Part shown: positions 22,492-34,100 of the stretch, piece by piece | Numbering within the stretch: position 1 is the first letter of the stretch | Layout: the number at the start of each line of letters is the position of its first letter | Source of the DNA: Cenococcum geophilum 1.58 | Taxonomy: Eukaryota; Ascomycota; Dothideomycetes; Gloniales; Gloniaceae | Reading direction: 5' to 3' | Length of the DNA: 64,000 nt | Assembly: GCA_001692895.1 (NCBI GenBank) | Contig: KV748180.1 | Span: 2,660,195-2,724,194 of the forward strand | Translations under genes and position numbers: made by a program | Notes under the pieces: generated by a model | Seen by the model: only the letters and a program-made list of their open reading frames with translations | Told to the model about the DNA's origin: nothing | Database searches by the model: none

Positions 22492-25400
22492 TAATATGTC
22501 TAAGAGTTAGCATCGCTGCTAGCGTCGCTGCCAAGAGGCTGATAACGTAAGCAGTCAGCGAGCTTATAGAGTTATAACAGTTAGTTAGCTATAAGACTAC
22601 AGCTAGCTAACAGCTCGCTGCCTTAGTAGTAAGATTTAGTAGTAAGTTAAAGCTTTTAGTAGAAGTTAAGGATATTTAAATCTTTAACTAAGATTATACG
22701 CTAAGTAATAAGAAACCTATAGGAATCTCTTGCTTAGTCATAGTAAATAAAGCATTTCCCCTAATATCTCCACTACGCGCCGTGAGCCCGTTCCCCTATA
22801 CCACCTATATAAAATGTAACGTATATTATATTTTACGCGTTAACTAGGCAGTAGAGCTTCTTCCTCTACTTCTTCCTTTACTTTTTCCTCTACTTCTTCC
22901 TCTACTTCTTTATTAAATCTATAATCTACGCGTTACTTAACTTTAGTACTACGTAGGGTTTATAGATTAACTACTTCCTCCCCTCTTCTAATTAACAATG
23001 ATATTAAATTAGGCAATTAAAATAATTCTATATTGTAAGAGCCTCCTCTAGCTAACTAAAACTACGTCTATATCTTTCCTATTAATTAGGGCAATCTCTA
23101 CTTAATAATATACGGCAAGCTTATTAGTAAATATAGATACCAAGTTACTAATAAGCGGTTGCTATTAAGTAAAGCTTCTATATTACTAATATGGAAGTAT
23201 AAGGTAGACCTTTTTTAGGACGGCCCTTTAGGTAAAAAAAGGCTCTAGCTATATAAGCTCTGCCATCTAGCTTAAAGACTAGGTGCTTTACTTATAATTA
23301 ACGGCAACAATTATATTAACGGCCATTTGAAATTAAAGCATAACCTTACTATTAGCCCTAAAAGTTATAGTGGTAGAATACGACTACTAGCTATAGAAGC
23401 TTCTACTTCTGCTTCCGCTGGCAGTTATAAACGCTAGCCGTTCTAGGCAGCTAGCTACATTTAAGCCTATATTAATTAGACAATTCTATAAGACATTACC
23501 TTTTATTAAGCTATAAGTCCTTCTACACGCGCTTTGCTAATATTTAACCGTCCTTAGATTTAAGACTGTTTTATAAAGGCGCCTATATTACTAAGCAATT
23601 AGGTTAAAACCGCATTTAAATAGCAACGCGTTAATATTAAAGACCTCCTCCTTACCGCACTTAGTAAAATTAATCTTACCTATAATATCTGGATATCTAT
23701 AAACGGAATATTACTGCTTAGTATAGTGGCTTATTTTATTAATAAAGGTAGAAGGCTTTAATTAGTGCTTTTAGGCCTTCCGCGACTATAAGGGTTATAC
23801 TTTACTAAGAATATAATAACGGCCCTAGTGTCGGTAATTTAAAAGTATTAATTTAATTATAAGCTTGGCTCCTTAATAACTAATAACGCCATTAATAATA
23901 ATAAGCTCTATAACTACCTCTTATAAAGCCTCTTAGTGGCTAAAAAGGAGCGGCTTTAGTGTGTTGGCTATATTATTAACCTTATTATTAAGGCTTTAAT
24001 ATATGGTAAAGGTATAAGCAAGCTTAAACGCTTAATAATTAGCGTAAGTAACTACGTTAAATTTAATCTTATATAGTAGAGAGGCTTTATAGGCAAGCTT
24101 TATAATATCGTTAAATATATTATACGATTAATAAAACGCTATAAGGACTTTGCTAAGAACTAGACTAAGGCCTATATTAAGGATAATCTTTTTAATTAAG
24201 CAAAGCTTCTGCTTATTAAGAATAGAGGCGTTTAATAAAATTATACTTACTTTATACTCTGCTGTGTATTACTTCTTTATAAAGTAATTAATAAATATTT
24301 ACTAGCTTAGAGGAAGCCCGCTAATAATAGCTATGATCTATCTTAGGACGCGCTTACTAATGAAGATCAGTAGTAGGTAGAGCAGCTCGTTAAGATCCTA
24401 AAGCCTTTTATATTAGCTACTAAGCGTATAAAAGGCGACGCTAATAGTTTTAGTACTAAAGGCTTATATAGCGCTTTATGGGAGTTAATTACTAATATAG
24501 AGCTCCTTTATTAAATCCTCTAGCGGACTTAGCTAAGCCTTAAGAATAAATATAACTCCTTCCTTAAATTAGGCGTTAATATGGCTATTAAAAAGATTAA
24601 TAAATATTTAATAAAATAAAGGCCAAGAGCCCTTACTATTTTGCCGCAGTAATCTTTTATCCGTCTCTTAAATGCGCCTACTTTCGCGATAAGTGGAAAT
24701 AGTGGCCCTAGTAGTAGAAGCACGCTAAGCGGTGTATAGAGACTCTATTTAATAACTATATTAATAAGTAAGTAAATAAGGAAGATAAGAAACTAGCTAA
24801 GCTATAATATAGGAAGGTTCCTTATAAATCTAATAATAATTTAGCTAATGAATATATATAGTCCTTAGTTATAGATAAGAGCCTTACTTCCTTAAAGCGT
24901 AATTAAAAGCGTATTAAGCTCGCTAGTAAGCTTAACCGCTACTATAACATAGGCCTTAAGTTTATTAAGATCCGTTCTAATAATAGTAATAAGCGGAACG
25001 ACATTGTTCCTAATCCTCTTAACTAGTGGCTTAAAATTAGTTAAATCCTTTATCTAACGCTTGCCAAGATTACTCTTAATATGTTCTCTATACTAGCGAT
25101 AAGCTCTATATATAAATAAGCCTTTAGTTAAGCTAAAAAGATCGTTACTAATAAGCGTAATAGACTCTTGGCCGACACAATTAAAGCAGATTAATATTAG
25201 AAGTGGTAGTTCAGTAAAGGCCTTTTATTAAGTAGTTTAATCGACTACATTAACTCCAATAGAGCTTTAACTACACCCTGGTTAACGAGCTTAAATATTA
25301 ATCTTACTGGCTATAAGCCAACTACAGAGGTAGAAAAGCTAGCTTGGTAAGGTAGACTCTAGAGCTTCGTATTTAACCAAATCTAATATAGAAATAGAGC

Positions 25401-25730
25401 CTCCGGAGTCCTCACCACCGACTATTCTACCTACCTTTTGAGCCTCTACGGGTGCGGGACGAATTTAGCTATATTTGGATACTGTATTAGGTAAATTAGG
25501 GCTGAATTTTAATTAGGTAATGTTAATATTTGTATATAGAGAGGTGCTGCCAAAAATCCGAAATAAAACACTATAAAGTCTATATAAATTTCCTAATTGG
25601 GACAGCTAGCTGACAGCTTGACAGTTAGCTTACGTTGTCTAACAGCGAGCGGACAGCGAGCGATCCAATTGACGCAGTCAGTCAGCTATTTTCCTCAAGC
25701 TCGCAGCTAAGCTAACTGTTGGACACACTG
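22492..25730 (+). mobile_element. 3.24-kb hAT transposon with 8-bp TSD, RIP-degraded
   Basis: The target duplication cggccctt flanks the element exactly (22484-22491 and 25731-25738). The ends are imperfect inverted repeats: the right end reads cagtgtgtccaacagttagc in reverse complement, and the left end taatatgtctaagagttagc differs mainly by transitions. Sub-terminal sequence (about 22500-22990 and 25510-25730) is shared with the short element at 54518-55688. Between them lies a hAT transposase frame. Confidence 0.9.
22990..25370 (+). pseudogene. hAT (Restless-like) transposase pseudogene
   Basis: Catalytic-core remnants: INLTYNIWISINGILLL (family DIWTS block) at about 23665, LGSLITNNAINNNKLYNYLL (family TDNASNN, Asp changed to Asn) at about 23870, and VGYIINLIIKALIYGKG (family RC-GH-INL) at about 23960. 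The C-terminal dimerisation domain reads NPLNQWLKISQILYLTLAKI at about 25010, then FSILAISSIYKQAFSQAKKI. Many TAG/TAA codons sit at expected Trp or Gln. Not functional. Confidence 0.8.
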
Positions 25731-25738
25731 CGGCCCTT

Positions 25739-25975
25739 ACAGAGGTAAGGCCAATAATTATAATAACCTTACAAGATTAACTTAACCCTAAGTTAGATGC
25801 GCTTGCTATAGTTGGTGCATACAACACGCCCATTGCAGCAGATGCCGCTCAATACCTTAGTTCGTCAAATTCCAACCTACAAACCCCCAACCCTAAACTT
25901 CATTTCCTACTTACGTGGTATCACAACTGGCGCTCCTGCTCCCTTTTTTTCTGCTACTTACATGACTGCCACTGA
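25739..25975. other. Boundary between repeat DNA and gene island
   Basis: The first part continues the relic interrupted by the hAT. RIP signs fade by about 25780. A short frame at 25951 (YMTATDISL, then a stop) may be a decayed upstream piece of the oxidoreductase relic. Confidence 0.35.
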
Positions 25976-26674
25976 TATCTCCCTCTAGCTAACCGCTCCG
26001 GTCCTCTTGCCCAAATCAAGCCGCTCATCAACCCCATCTTCTGGGACACCGTCACCGGCAGCGACAACATCACGCGCGAAATACAATGGACTGCTAACAT
26101 CGGGCTGGCATTCAACTTAAGTTTGCCCCCCCTCCCCAAACCATATGACAACTTCCACCCCCACAACAACCTCAATCTCTGCACCTACACTAACCAACCC
26201 CTAGCCGTAATAGCCTTTATCGCCTCTCTCGGCCGTGGCAAAACTGCTCGAGGCCGCCTTACCATCACGTCCAGCCTCAACATAAATGTGACTACGCTCC
26301 CCTACTTCAACGACCCCGGCGCGCACGACGCCACTGCCTTCACCGCTGCAATCGCAAAGGTCCTCCCGCTCGTCCAGCAGCTTCCAAACGTGACACCGTA
26401 CTTGCCAGCCGCCGGCGTCTCCGCCGCAGATTACATGAACAGTTTGACCATTGATATTTCCATGAGTGCGAACCAATGGGTGGGGAGTACGAAGATGAGG
26501 CTGGGAGGGGCTGGGGAGGAGGACTGGGTCATGGATACGAAGACGAGAGTGAGTGGCGTGAATGGGCTGGATGTGGTGGATGCGGGGATCGTTAATGGGG
26601 TGCCAACGGCCAATCTGCAGAGCGTTTTTATTGTTGGGGAGCGGGCGGCGGTGGAGATTTTAAAGTTGAGATGA
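25976..26674 (+). pseudogene. GMC oxidoreductase (cellobiose-dehydrogenase-like), C-terminal relic
   Basis: GMC enzymes oxidise alcohols or sugars with FAD. This open stretch matches only the C-terminal third. It reads FWDTVTGSDNITREIQWTAN, a short insertion, LGRGKTARGRLTITSSLNIN, PYFNDPGAHD, and the closing NQWVGSTKMRLGG, VMDTKTRVSGVNGLDVVDAG and NLQSVFIVGERAAVEILK. The family's His-Asn/His active-site region is partly kept: NQWVGS stands where many members have a His-Trp pair. There is no start codon, FAD-binding Rossmann motif or signal peptide. A stop lies just upstream (25973), and RIP-degraded repeats begin about 240 bp further on. The fragment itself shows no RIP. Truncation by transposon insertion is the simplest reading. 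Confidence 0.75.
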
Positions 26675-27668
26675 GGGGAGGAATGTGATGGGAGAGAGCT
26701 GGAAAGAGATGGGATATGAATGAGGTCGAGTTATGGTAAGGGGAGAAGTTATTAAAAAAAAAGGGCAGGAAGCTAACTAATTGCTCCAATAATCAATCCT
26801 TAACAGGCAATACGATATTATTGGTATAAGAATAACTGGCTCTGGCAAGATTTTCGCGCCTTTTATTTACTCACGACAGTATCTAGAGATAATACCTCTC
26901 AATAAGGTAAATTTGGTAGAGCAAAGGTGTCGATCGGTAGTCCGTGCACCGATGAGTAAGTAAAGAATGAGGACTCTGTCTATTCAACTATGAAGAAAAG
27001 AAGCTATATATACATGAGGTAGGTGTCTGAAATAGGAAAGGGAGGGGGGGTATGTAACTGAAACGGGGGTAGTAGTACACCCGGAATGAGAACAAGGATA
27101 GGGTAATAGGCTAAATTCAACCTGAATCGACAAAAGGGCTTAAGTCACCATACTTGTTCTCACACACAGATATCGCAAAGTCTTCGTTTATTAAACCCGG
27201 CTTAAATCCTTACATTTACCAGAATTATCACATCTGTAATACGGCTACTTGCGTTTCGGTGTAGAAAGACAAGATGTGGTGCCTGACTGGCCCAAGCCCC
27301 CTTGCAACCCCACCACCCCGGACTGAGCTTCTCCGCATTCCATACACTTGGCCACAATCTCTTAACCAACGCAAAACCTCCGCCGCACGTGCGGCCAGGT
27401 ACGGGCAACGGGAAGGACGTCATGACGCATACACGACATCGTATAATATGCCGAGAAAACCGATCTATTGAGGATGGAAAAATTATCTCCGCTTTGGGAA
27501 TTTTGCCATGAGCTATCTATCGAGAAGAGCTAGGTTTTTGAATGTTGCAGGGATGAGTACCGGGTTGCTGTGCTGGACGTAGGGTTTTTATATTGGGAAG
27601 ACGTATAGACAGGGTTTTTCCACTCTTTTTTTCCTACACACATTTGGCTGCTGCGAGGAACGGGCAAC
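26675..27668. other. Intergenic; no gene recognised
   Basis: Unmutated, mixed-composition DNA upstream of the esterase. Short overlapping open frames at 27202-27511 on both strands have no recognisable motif and are probably chance. The proximal promoter of the esterase lies at its right end. Confidence 0.5.
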
Positions 27669-29161
27669 ATGATGAACCGACTAATACGACTGTCTCCTCT
27701 GGCGCTCCTGACACTCTCAGCGTGTGCAGTTCCGGTTCCAGAGAAGAGTTCGAGATTTAGTTGGGCGAGTACGAGGGCATTGTAAGCGGTTGTTTCTGTC
27801 TTAATGATGCTAGTTCAAGAATTTGGTGATGGTGGTTCGGGAGATATGGTTAACGAAAATGGTGGCGTATAGAATTGCCTTCGGAGATTCATACACATAC
27901 GTCCAAGGCACGCGCGGTTATGCCAACTCGACCTTCATCGGCAGCCAGCTAGATCTGAGCTATACGCCACAGGAACTCCTCACTGACTTGATCGTGCAGA
28001 ATCAGGTGAGTGGCTGACCGATTTTCTGGCTTTGGCGTGTCATATCCATTTCATATTTTGGCAATTACTGTGAGGTCGGATAAGGGACTGACGGATGCTC
28101 GACAGACTGCAACGGCAGAAGGTGGGCCAAATTGGGTCGAGTACCTGACGGGATGTGGACTGAAGCCTGGATACACCAGCCCGTTGAAGTGCGAGCCGCA
28201 GTTGTGGGATTTTGCCTTTGGAGGGGCAGATATTTCTGTGGATTTGTGAGTGAGGAAGCTTTTGGCCTTCTTTCCTTTTCCAACCCCCTTTCCTTTTAAC
28301 CTGATTATTTTAGGCGGAAGATGATGGAAATAATAAGGCTCGTGAGGAGGGAGGGCTAATAAAACCATAGCACGCCGCTTCACCATAATTGGACTATTAG
28401 CTTAGAGAACCAGGTCACACAGTTCATTGGCTATGGGAATCTTGTTCTGGAGAAGTTTTTGGATAAGAAGAAGACGCTTGTGGCAATTTGGATAGGTTTG
28501 TCTCTCACCCCTACTAAACTCCCACCCCCATTTTCTCATCCTTCACCCTACGTTTTCCTATCCCACCACTGGATAAACTCCGTGTATTCATACAACCAAG
28601 CCATTAGACACTCTTTCCTATTTCTAATCTTTCTATTTAGGTATCAACGACATCAGCGACAGTGCCAAATACGTCGTCAACTTCCCAACCTTCTACAATA
28701 CGCTCCAAGACCGCCTCTTCTCCCTGGTCTCCTCCCTATACGCACTTGGCTACCTCAACTTCCTCTTCTTCAACCTCCCGCCCCTAAACCGCCGCCCCGG
28801 CCTCGTTAACTCCGCCAACCCGCTCCCCAACGCCACCATGATCAACTGGTGGAATGACGCGCTCGCTAACCACTCGTCCCTCTTCGCGCAGCAGAACCCA
28901 GACACAAACGTTATGCTATTCGACACGCATGCTGTGCTGAGTGGCATATTAGACGAGTCGGCGAAGTACGGGTTTGTTAATACTACGGATTACTGCGCTG
29001 CGTATAACCAGCCGGATATTTTGACGGATCCGGAGAAGTATGGCTGCTTGCCGCAGGACGAGTATTTTTGGTTTAATTCTGGCCATATGACGAGTCATGT
29101 GCATCAGATTTTGGCTGGGGCATTGGAGGAGTTTTTGCAGAAGGAGAGTCGGGGTAAATAG
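27669..29161 (+). CDS. Secreted SGNH/GDSL esterase (CE16-like), five exons
   Basis: Predicted extracellular acyl/acetyl esterase of 343 residues. Exons: 27669-27781, 27873-28005, 28106-28245, 28371-28495, 28641-29161. All four introns are GT-AG, and the exon lengths sum to 1032 nt in one frame. An N-terminal signal peptide (LIRLSPLALLTLSACAVP) is visible. Block I LIAFGDSYTYVQGT carries the nucleophile Ser44, and GIND (171-174) is the GxND block. The C-terminal block WFNSGHMTSHVH carries His319; the residue three before it is Asn316 where SGNH enzymes usually have Asp. QNQTATAEGGPNWVEYLTGC bridges exons 2 and 3, supporting that junction. The gene is unmutated between RIP zones and lies about 1 kb after the GMC relic; both could act on plant polysaccharide, but that link is inference. 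The substrate is unknown. Confidence 0.9.
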
Positions 29162-29883
29162 GCTGGATGATCAAGTTGCGGTGGTAAAAGGAGAGAGAGG
29201 AATGGAAAGCCCAAGAAAACGGCCGACTAATACATAACGAAGAATATGCTCAAATATTAAGTTATGAGTTTACTAGAAGGATAATATAAGGAAAAGCTAT
29301 CTGGAAACTTAGCCCTATTATTCTCCGATTCATAAATTCCGAAATAGGGGAAATCCAAATTTAAACTGGCATTACAACACCAGTCTCCTGATCTAGGAGA
29401 TTTTAACACCAGCTATTATGACCAGCTCACATGTGTGAAAGGAAGAAGATTTGTAGTACAAATTTACTCTTCCTTTATGTCCTAATATGATAAAATCGGG
29501 AGGTTGGGAGGCGGCTCGCTACCAGCCACCTTTAATATAACGACAAGAAGCGGTCCCAAACACCAACGCGTCTTTGAATAGTCACGTCGGTCAGGGATAG
29601 GTATGGAGGTCACTGTCTAAAGTCTTTGTACCTTCCCGATTAGGAATTTTGGCTTACCGCCCGGCAGGGCATTATGTATTTTATCACTGAAGGCTTAAAA
29701 CCCGCATTTAAAACACTAAATATCTATATAAGCAATTGCTAAGAAGGCAGGAAGAAGGCAGCGACGAGATATTACTGCTTAACCAGAGGACCTCATAGAG
29801 TCGGTGGCAGAGCTAGAATAGGGCAGGAACCTATAGTCGCGTAAACCTCACAACCTTAAAACCAACTAGCTTATTAATTAATC
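29162..29883. other. Intergenic; no gene recognised
   Basis: 3' flank of the esterase. From about 29690 it grades into AT-rich repeat-like DNA. No open frame with family features is seen. Confidence 0.5.
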
Positions 29884-30028
29884 TATTATTCACACGCTTA
29901 CAGAGAAGAGGATTAATTAATCTGATTGGTGGGTACAGGCTTAAAGGCATTAATTAAGAATGGGTATATTCACAAGGCCATTTATAGGGGATTGCCCTGC
30001 CTTGACTAAACGTGATGCCCATAGACCT
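29884..30028 (-). repeat. B2 repeat of the DIRS-like element
   Basis: About 146 bp. It matches B1 (30213-30359) from attattcacacgcttacag to atagacct. Nearly all differences are transitions, and B2 is the less RIP-altered copy. Confidence 0.8.
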
Positions 30029-30105
30029 GTGCGTAAGTATATCGCTGCAGTATCTATTTATAAAGCCCAAAATATATAACCAAAGAAAAAGGTACGGGTA
30101 GAAGG

Positions 30106-30207
30106 GAAAGCAAGTAAGCAAGGCTTAACTTTGTAAATATTAATAATATTAATGTTACTAAGATGCAGGGGTGCTACTATAGTGCTCGCTTAGCTATATA
30201 GACATAT
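30106..30207 (-). repeat. A2 repeat of the DIRS-like element
   Basis: Matches the outer A1 end (34519-34599) from gaaagcaagtaagcaaggct through ggggtgctactatag, and matches 379-473 over its full length. It abuts B1. A1 lacks about 19 bp (tgctcgcttagctatatag) present here and at 448-466. Confidence 0.75.
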
Positions 30208-30212
30208 TTATT

Positions 30213-30359
30213 TATTATTTACACGCTTATAAAGAAGAGAATTAATTAATCTAATTAGTAGGTATGGGCTTAAAGGCATTAATTAAGAATAGGTATATTC
30301 GCAAAGCTATTTATAGGGGATTACCCTACCTTAACTAAACGTAATACCTATAGACCTAG
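30213..30359 (-). repeat. B1 repeat of the DIRS-like element
   Basis: Direct copy of B2 (29884-30028) on the inner side of A2; more RIP-altered. Confidence 0.8.
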
Positions 30360-30599
30360 AAGCGCAGTGCCCGTACTATATAAGGTAGAGTAAGGGGAAG
30401 AAAAAATAAAAAATAAAAAAGGGGGGGGAAGGAGAGATTTAAGTTAATATATTAGAGTACTAAAATAGGCACTCCTATACGCCGTTATGCCTAAATACCT
30501 TCGCCTATTATATCTAAGGCAAGTAATAATAAGAATGGTATTAGCGTTTTATATTAAAAGTTTACACTTAGCTAAAATAGGTCTTTTAGGGATAATAAA

Positions 30600-31500
30600 T
30601 AGTAAAGCTAAAACGCTTATAAGGACCACCGGCCTAGTTACTATATTTAGCCATCTATAAAACCGTTATCTTAAGCATATTAAGCAGCACCTTTTTAAAA
30701 TAAGTATCCGTTATAGAGCTTAGAGTAGAGGCTAAAAGCGGTAACTTTATACTTTAGCTTATTCCTAACCATATAGCTTATAAAGGCTAATCTCTTAAAG
30801 TAAAAGAGAGGGGCGTTTTTAGGTTAGGGGTTATTTTTAAACAGGTATTTTATAGCTTAAACTATATATTTAGATTACCTTAAAGCGGCAATTATAATTA
30901 AAACTCCTTAGTAATTAACGTCCGTTTTACTACGCTTTAGACATAATATTATATAATCCTCTACTAGCGTTATATCGTTTCTAGTACATTTTATAGTAAA
31001 GAAGGCATAGCTATCTTTCTAAGCCTTAGTATAGGTAATCTCGCCTAGATAAAGGAATCCCGTAAAGGCCGTAGTAACGGCAGCGTTAAAGTTAAGATCC
31101 TTAACAGATTAGGCATTTAGGGTAACTAATTAGGCAAGAATATCTTTAGTAATTAGCAATCTTTTAGCTGTAGTAAAGGGATTTATAAATATTATACCGT
31201 TTAGAATCCTTTTAATAATAGGATTATTAAAAACAAAGGTATTATAATTAGCGTTAATATAGTAGGATTAAATTACGAAGACGTAGGCTCTAACTATAGT
31301 AGGCTTAATATAGCTTATTTCTAAACTAGCATTACTAAAGATCTATTAGGTAATCCATTCTCCTAGGTAGTAAAGAGGCGCTAGGTACTTTACCGCTCTA
31401 TAAAGGTTATAGTAGCCCTTCTAACTCTTAATTATAGGATAGTATAAATCTCTTATTCTATTAAAGAGGCTATACTATAATAGTTAGCCGAAGTATTCTA
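30600..31500 (-). pseudogene. Tyrosine recombinase of the DIRS-like element, pseudogene
   Basis: Reading the minus strand: an N-terminal YYSIASLIE-like block near 31490 (the family has GLA-STRR-Y), LKRSKTDVNY near 30920, then APLFYFKRLAFISYMVRN. The recombinase C-terminal box near 30690 reads YLF, KGAA, YA, DNGFIDG; active relatives have HSFRRGAA. LGRWSL, AF, LYY follows near 30620 and holds the expected Trp and catalytic Tyr. Stops fall at Gln codons (CAG/CAA to TAG/TAA), and frameshifts are present. The protein would integrate the circular cDNA. Confidence 0.75.
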
Positions 31501-31599
31501 AAGAGGCTTTTACCTTAATCTAGAAATTAGGTAGGGGGTCTTTAAAAGGGACTAGGTCTCCTATTTTAGCGTTAAATTAAATATAATAAAGAAGCGTAT

Positions 31600-33240
31600 A
31601 GTAATGGTAAATTAAAAGTATCCTAATACGGGTATAGTAATAATACCCTATTACAATTAAAACGAGATAGAGTATTAGCTAGCCCGTTTTCTATAAAGGA
31701 AACCCACTCTATATAGAGTGTAATATTATAGGCTATAGCTAGTTAGAGGATTTTACGGAGCGGGTAATTACCTAGTCCTTTTACTACCATATTCTAAAAT
31801 CCTAAGAGTGCTACTATATTATCTATATAGATATAAACTAAGCTATACTCCTATTATATTGCCTAGAGCTAAAATAAGGTTATAATTGCTTAGACCTCCT
31901 ACTTATTAATTAGGGCAAGGCGGTATTCTACATTAGGGTAGTAGCTTAAAAAATTATCTTAGGGTAGAGATACCAAATAGGGCGGCTATATTATCCCTTA
32001 AAAATCTTTAAAAAAGAAGAAGGCCCTATAACCAAAAATCCTAAATACGTCTAAGAAGAGATAGAATTATTTTTAATCTATATCGTTAAAGAAGAGAATA
32101 CTATTTAAAAGGGTAAAAGCATCCCTCTACCATAACAAGTCTTAGCGAAGTTTAGCTATTAGCCGTTAGTAAAAATAACTACCTACTTTTATAAAAGTAG
32201 AGATAAACTTCTAGATAAAGCGGTTATATAAACGCCTAAGCCTAATTACCTAGGTACTCTAAGTAAGTCTACTAGCTAGTTTTTAACTCTAAACTAATAT
32301 TAGGGATCTACTACTTAACGCTTTATTAATCTCCTTAATTATAGTAGCCTATTTTAAAGAAGAAAGACGCAGCTTAGACTTTAAAGTATCTATAATATAA
32401 CCTAGGACTTTAGCCGTAGTGCCTTTAATATTCTTTAATTCGTTTTATAGGATGCCTAATTTATTACTTAATTAGTTATATACACTAAGCAATTAAGGGA
32501 GAATAGAAGCGTTAGAGAGTATAAAAATAAAGTTATCTAAATAATACTTTAAGGCGGCGTTTAGAATATATTAAATAAGTATCTAGTAAAATCCCTCCGT
32601 AAAAAGATTAAATAAAAAGGGTGCAGTTCGAAAGCTAAATAAGAGGTAACGTTTAAAATATACTACACCCTTCTAGGAGAACCCTATAAGGCGTTAAGCT
32701 TTAATAGAAAGTAAGATATTCTAAAAGGCGTCCTTAATATCCCTCTTAATAATTATATAACTACGGCTTATATATATAACGTATTAAAGAACCTAATTAA
32801 CTATTAAATATTATAGTATGGCAAATACTATAGGGATTAAGTTGTTAATAGATCGGCTAGATAGTAAGGATAAGTTATAAATATAGCGCCATCCCCTATC
32901 TACTTTAGGTACTAAACCTAATAGCAAGAATATAACGGGAGACGTTACTATTATAATCTTACCTATATCTAAATCGGCGCTAATCTTCTCTAAGATTAGG
33001 ACCGTATTTGCGGCTATTAAGGCTTAATTCTTTTAGAAGAGGAGCTTAATTTCTAGGTCTACCCTAATCTAGCATCTAAACTTTAAGATACTAATAATAT
33101 TACATTAAAGGTTGCTAGGGTATAGGGATAGATAATACCCCCACGCTTAAATAATTAAGGGGGAAAGAGAGTCCTATAGAGGAGAGGAGGGCAAAAAGAC
33201 TAGAAATAATAGTATAGTATTCGGCCTACCTATACTATAA
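31600..33240 (-). pseudogene. Reverse transcriptase/RNase H of the DIRS-like element, pseudogene
   Basis: Minus-strand frame: VPKVDRGWRYIYNLS at about 32900, SRSINNLIP, IIIKRDIKDAF, FSFRTAPFLFNLFTEGF at about 32620, and the catalytic box YYLDN (32532-32546; YLDD in active elements). The RNase H part follows with YIDNIVALLGF at about 31830 and WVSFIENGLANTLSRFN at about 31690. The SFRTAPFLFNLF form of the motif is typical of DIRS-like rather than LTR reverse transcriptases. Numerous RIP stops. Confidence 0.8.
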
Positions 33241-33299
33241 GGGTAAAGCACGGTTTTAGTGGAGTATAGATATAGTTTAATAAAATCCTCTTTCTCCTC

Positions 33300-34100
33300 T
33301 TCCTTTTCCTTATTAATACTTTCCTTTAGTAATTACTACTTATAATTTCTTATAGCATATAGGCCACTATACTTACTATAGGTATATAGAAACTTATAAT
33401 CCTTACCTAGGTTATACTTCCCTCTATTAAAGCTATAACAGGTCCTTAAGATATTAGTACTTACTTACGCGCGTTTTAAAATAAATATAGATTTATAAGT
33501 ACTAGGATTATAATAAATATCCAAAAAGTTACTAGAGATCTTTTAGTTAGCTAGCTCTAACTAGTTCTTTTAAATAATTATAGAGTAATACTCTAAGGCT
33601 ATAGTCATTAAGGGAGCAATTTAGTAGGTAGTAGATAGCTAGATAACTTAATTATAAAAGGTAAGTATTTAGGGAATAAGATCTACTAAAAGATTCTTAT
33701 ATATAACAATTAAAATCATTATATAGTTAAGGAAGCCCTCTACCCACACTTTAACGGATAGGTAGTCCTTTATTATCCCTTCTTTTAGTCTTATAAAAAG
33801 AACGCTATTAATAATAAGGATATTATTCTAAGGCTTAGACTAGAGCTAGTATATCTAGAGGTAAAAGAGGTTATTAGGCAAGAAAGTACCCCAAAATACC
33901 TTAAGTATCTCTTTATTTAGGACGCCAGGGAGAAGGGTATTTAGGATATTAGCTATAAATAGAAGCAACTTACCTAGTTCATTAATTAGGGTTAAGGATA
34001 ATACTGCCGTAGCTAATCTCGCTATTACTATAGCAAGGCTTAATATATAGAGTTTAGTCGCCCAATCTTCCTATTTTTTTTAAACGCGTAATATTTTAGT
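33300..34100 (-). pseudogene. Gag-like protein of the DIRS-like element, pseudogene
   Basis: The minus strand reads IARLATAVLSLTLINELGKL, then KDYLSVKVWVEGFLNYIMI, and a cysteine-rich end near 33440 (CYSFNRGKYNLGKDYKFLY) resembling the C-x-FN-G-C zinc motif of fungal DIRS-type gag. Some Cys codons are now Tyr (TGT to TAT), again as in RIP. Confidence 0.65.

Noticed and set aside
28051..28947. Frames on both strands crossing the esterase introns
   Set aside because: They run through introns that phase correctly in the five-exon GDSL model.
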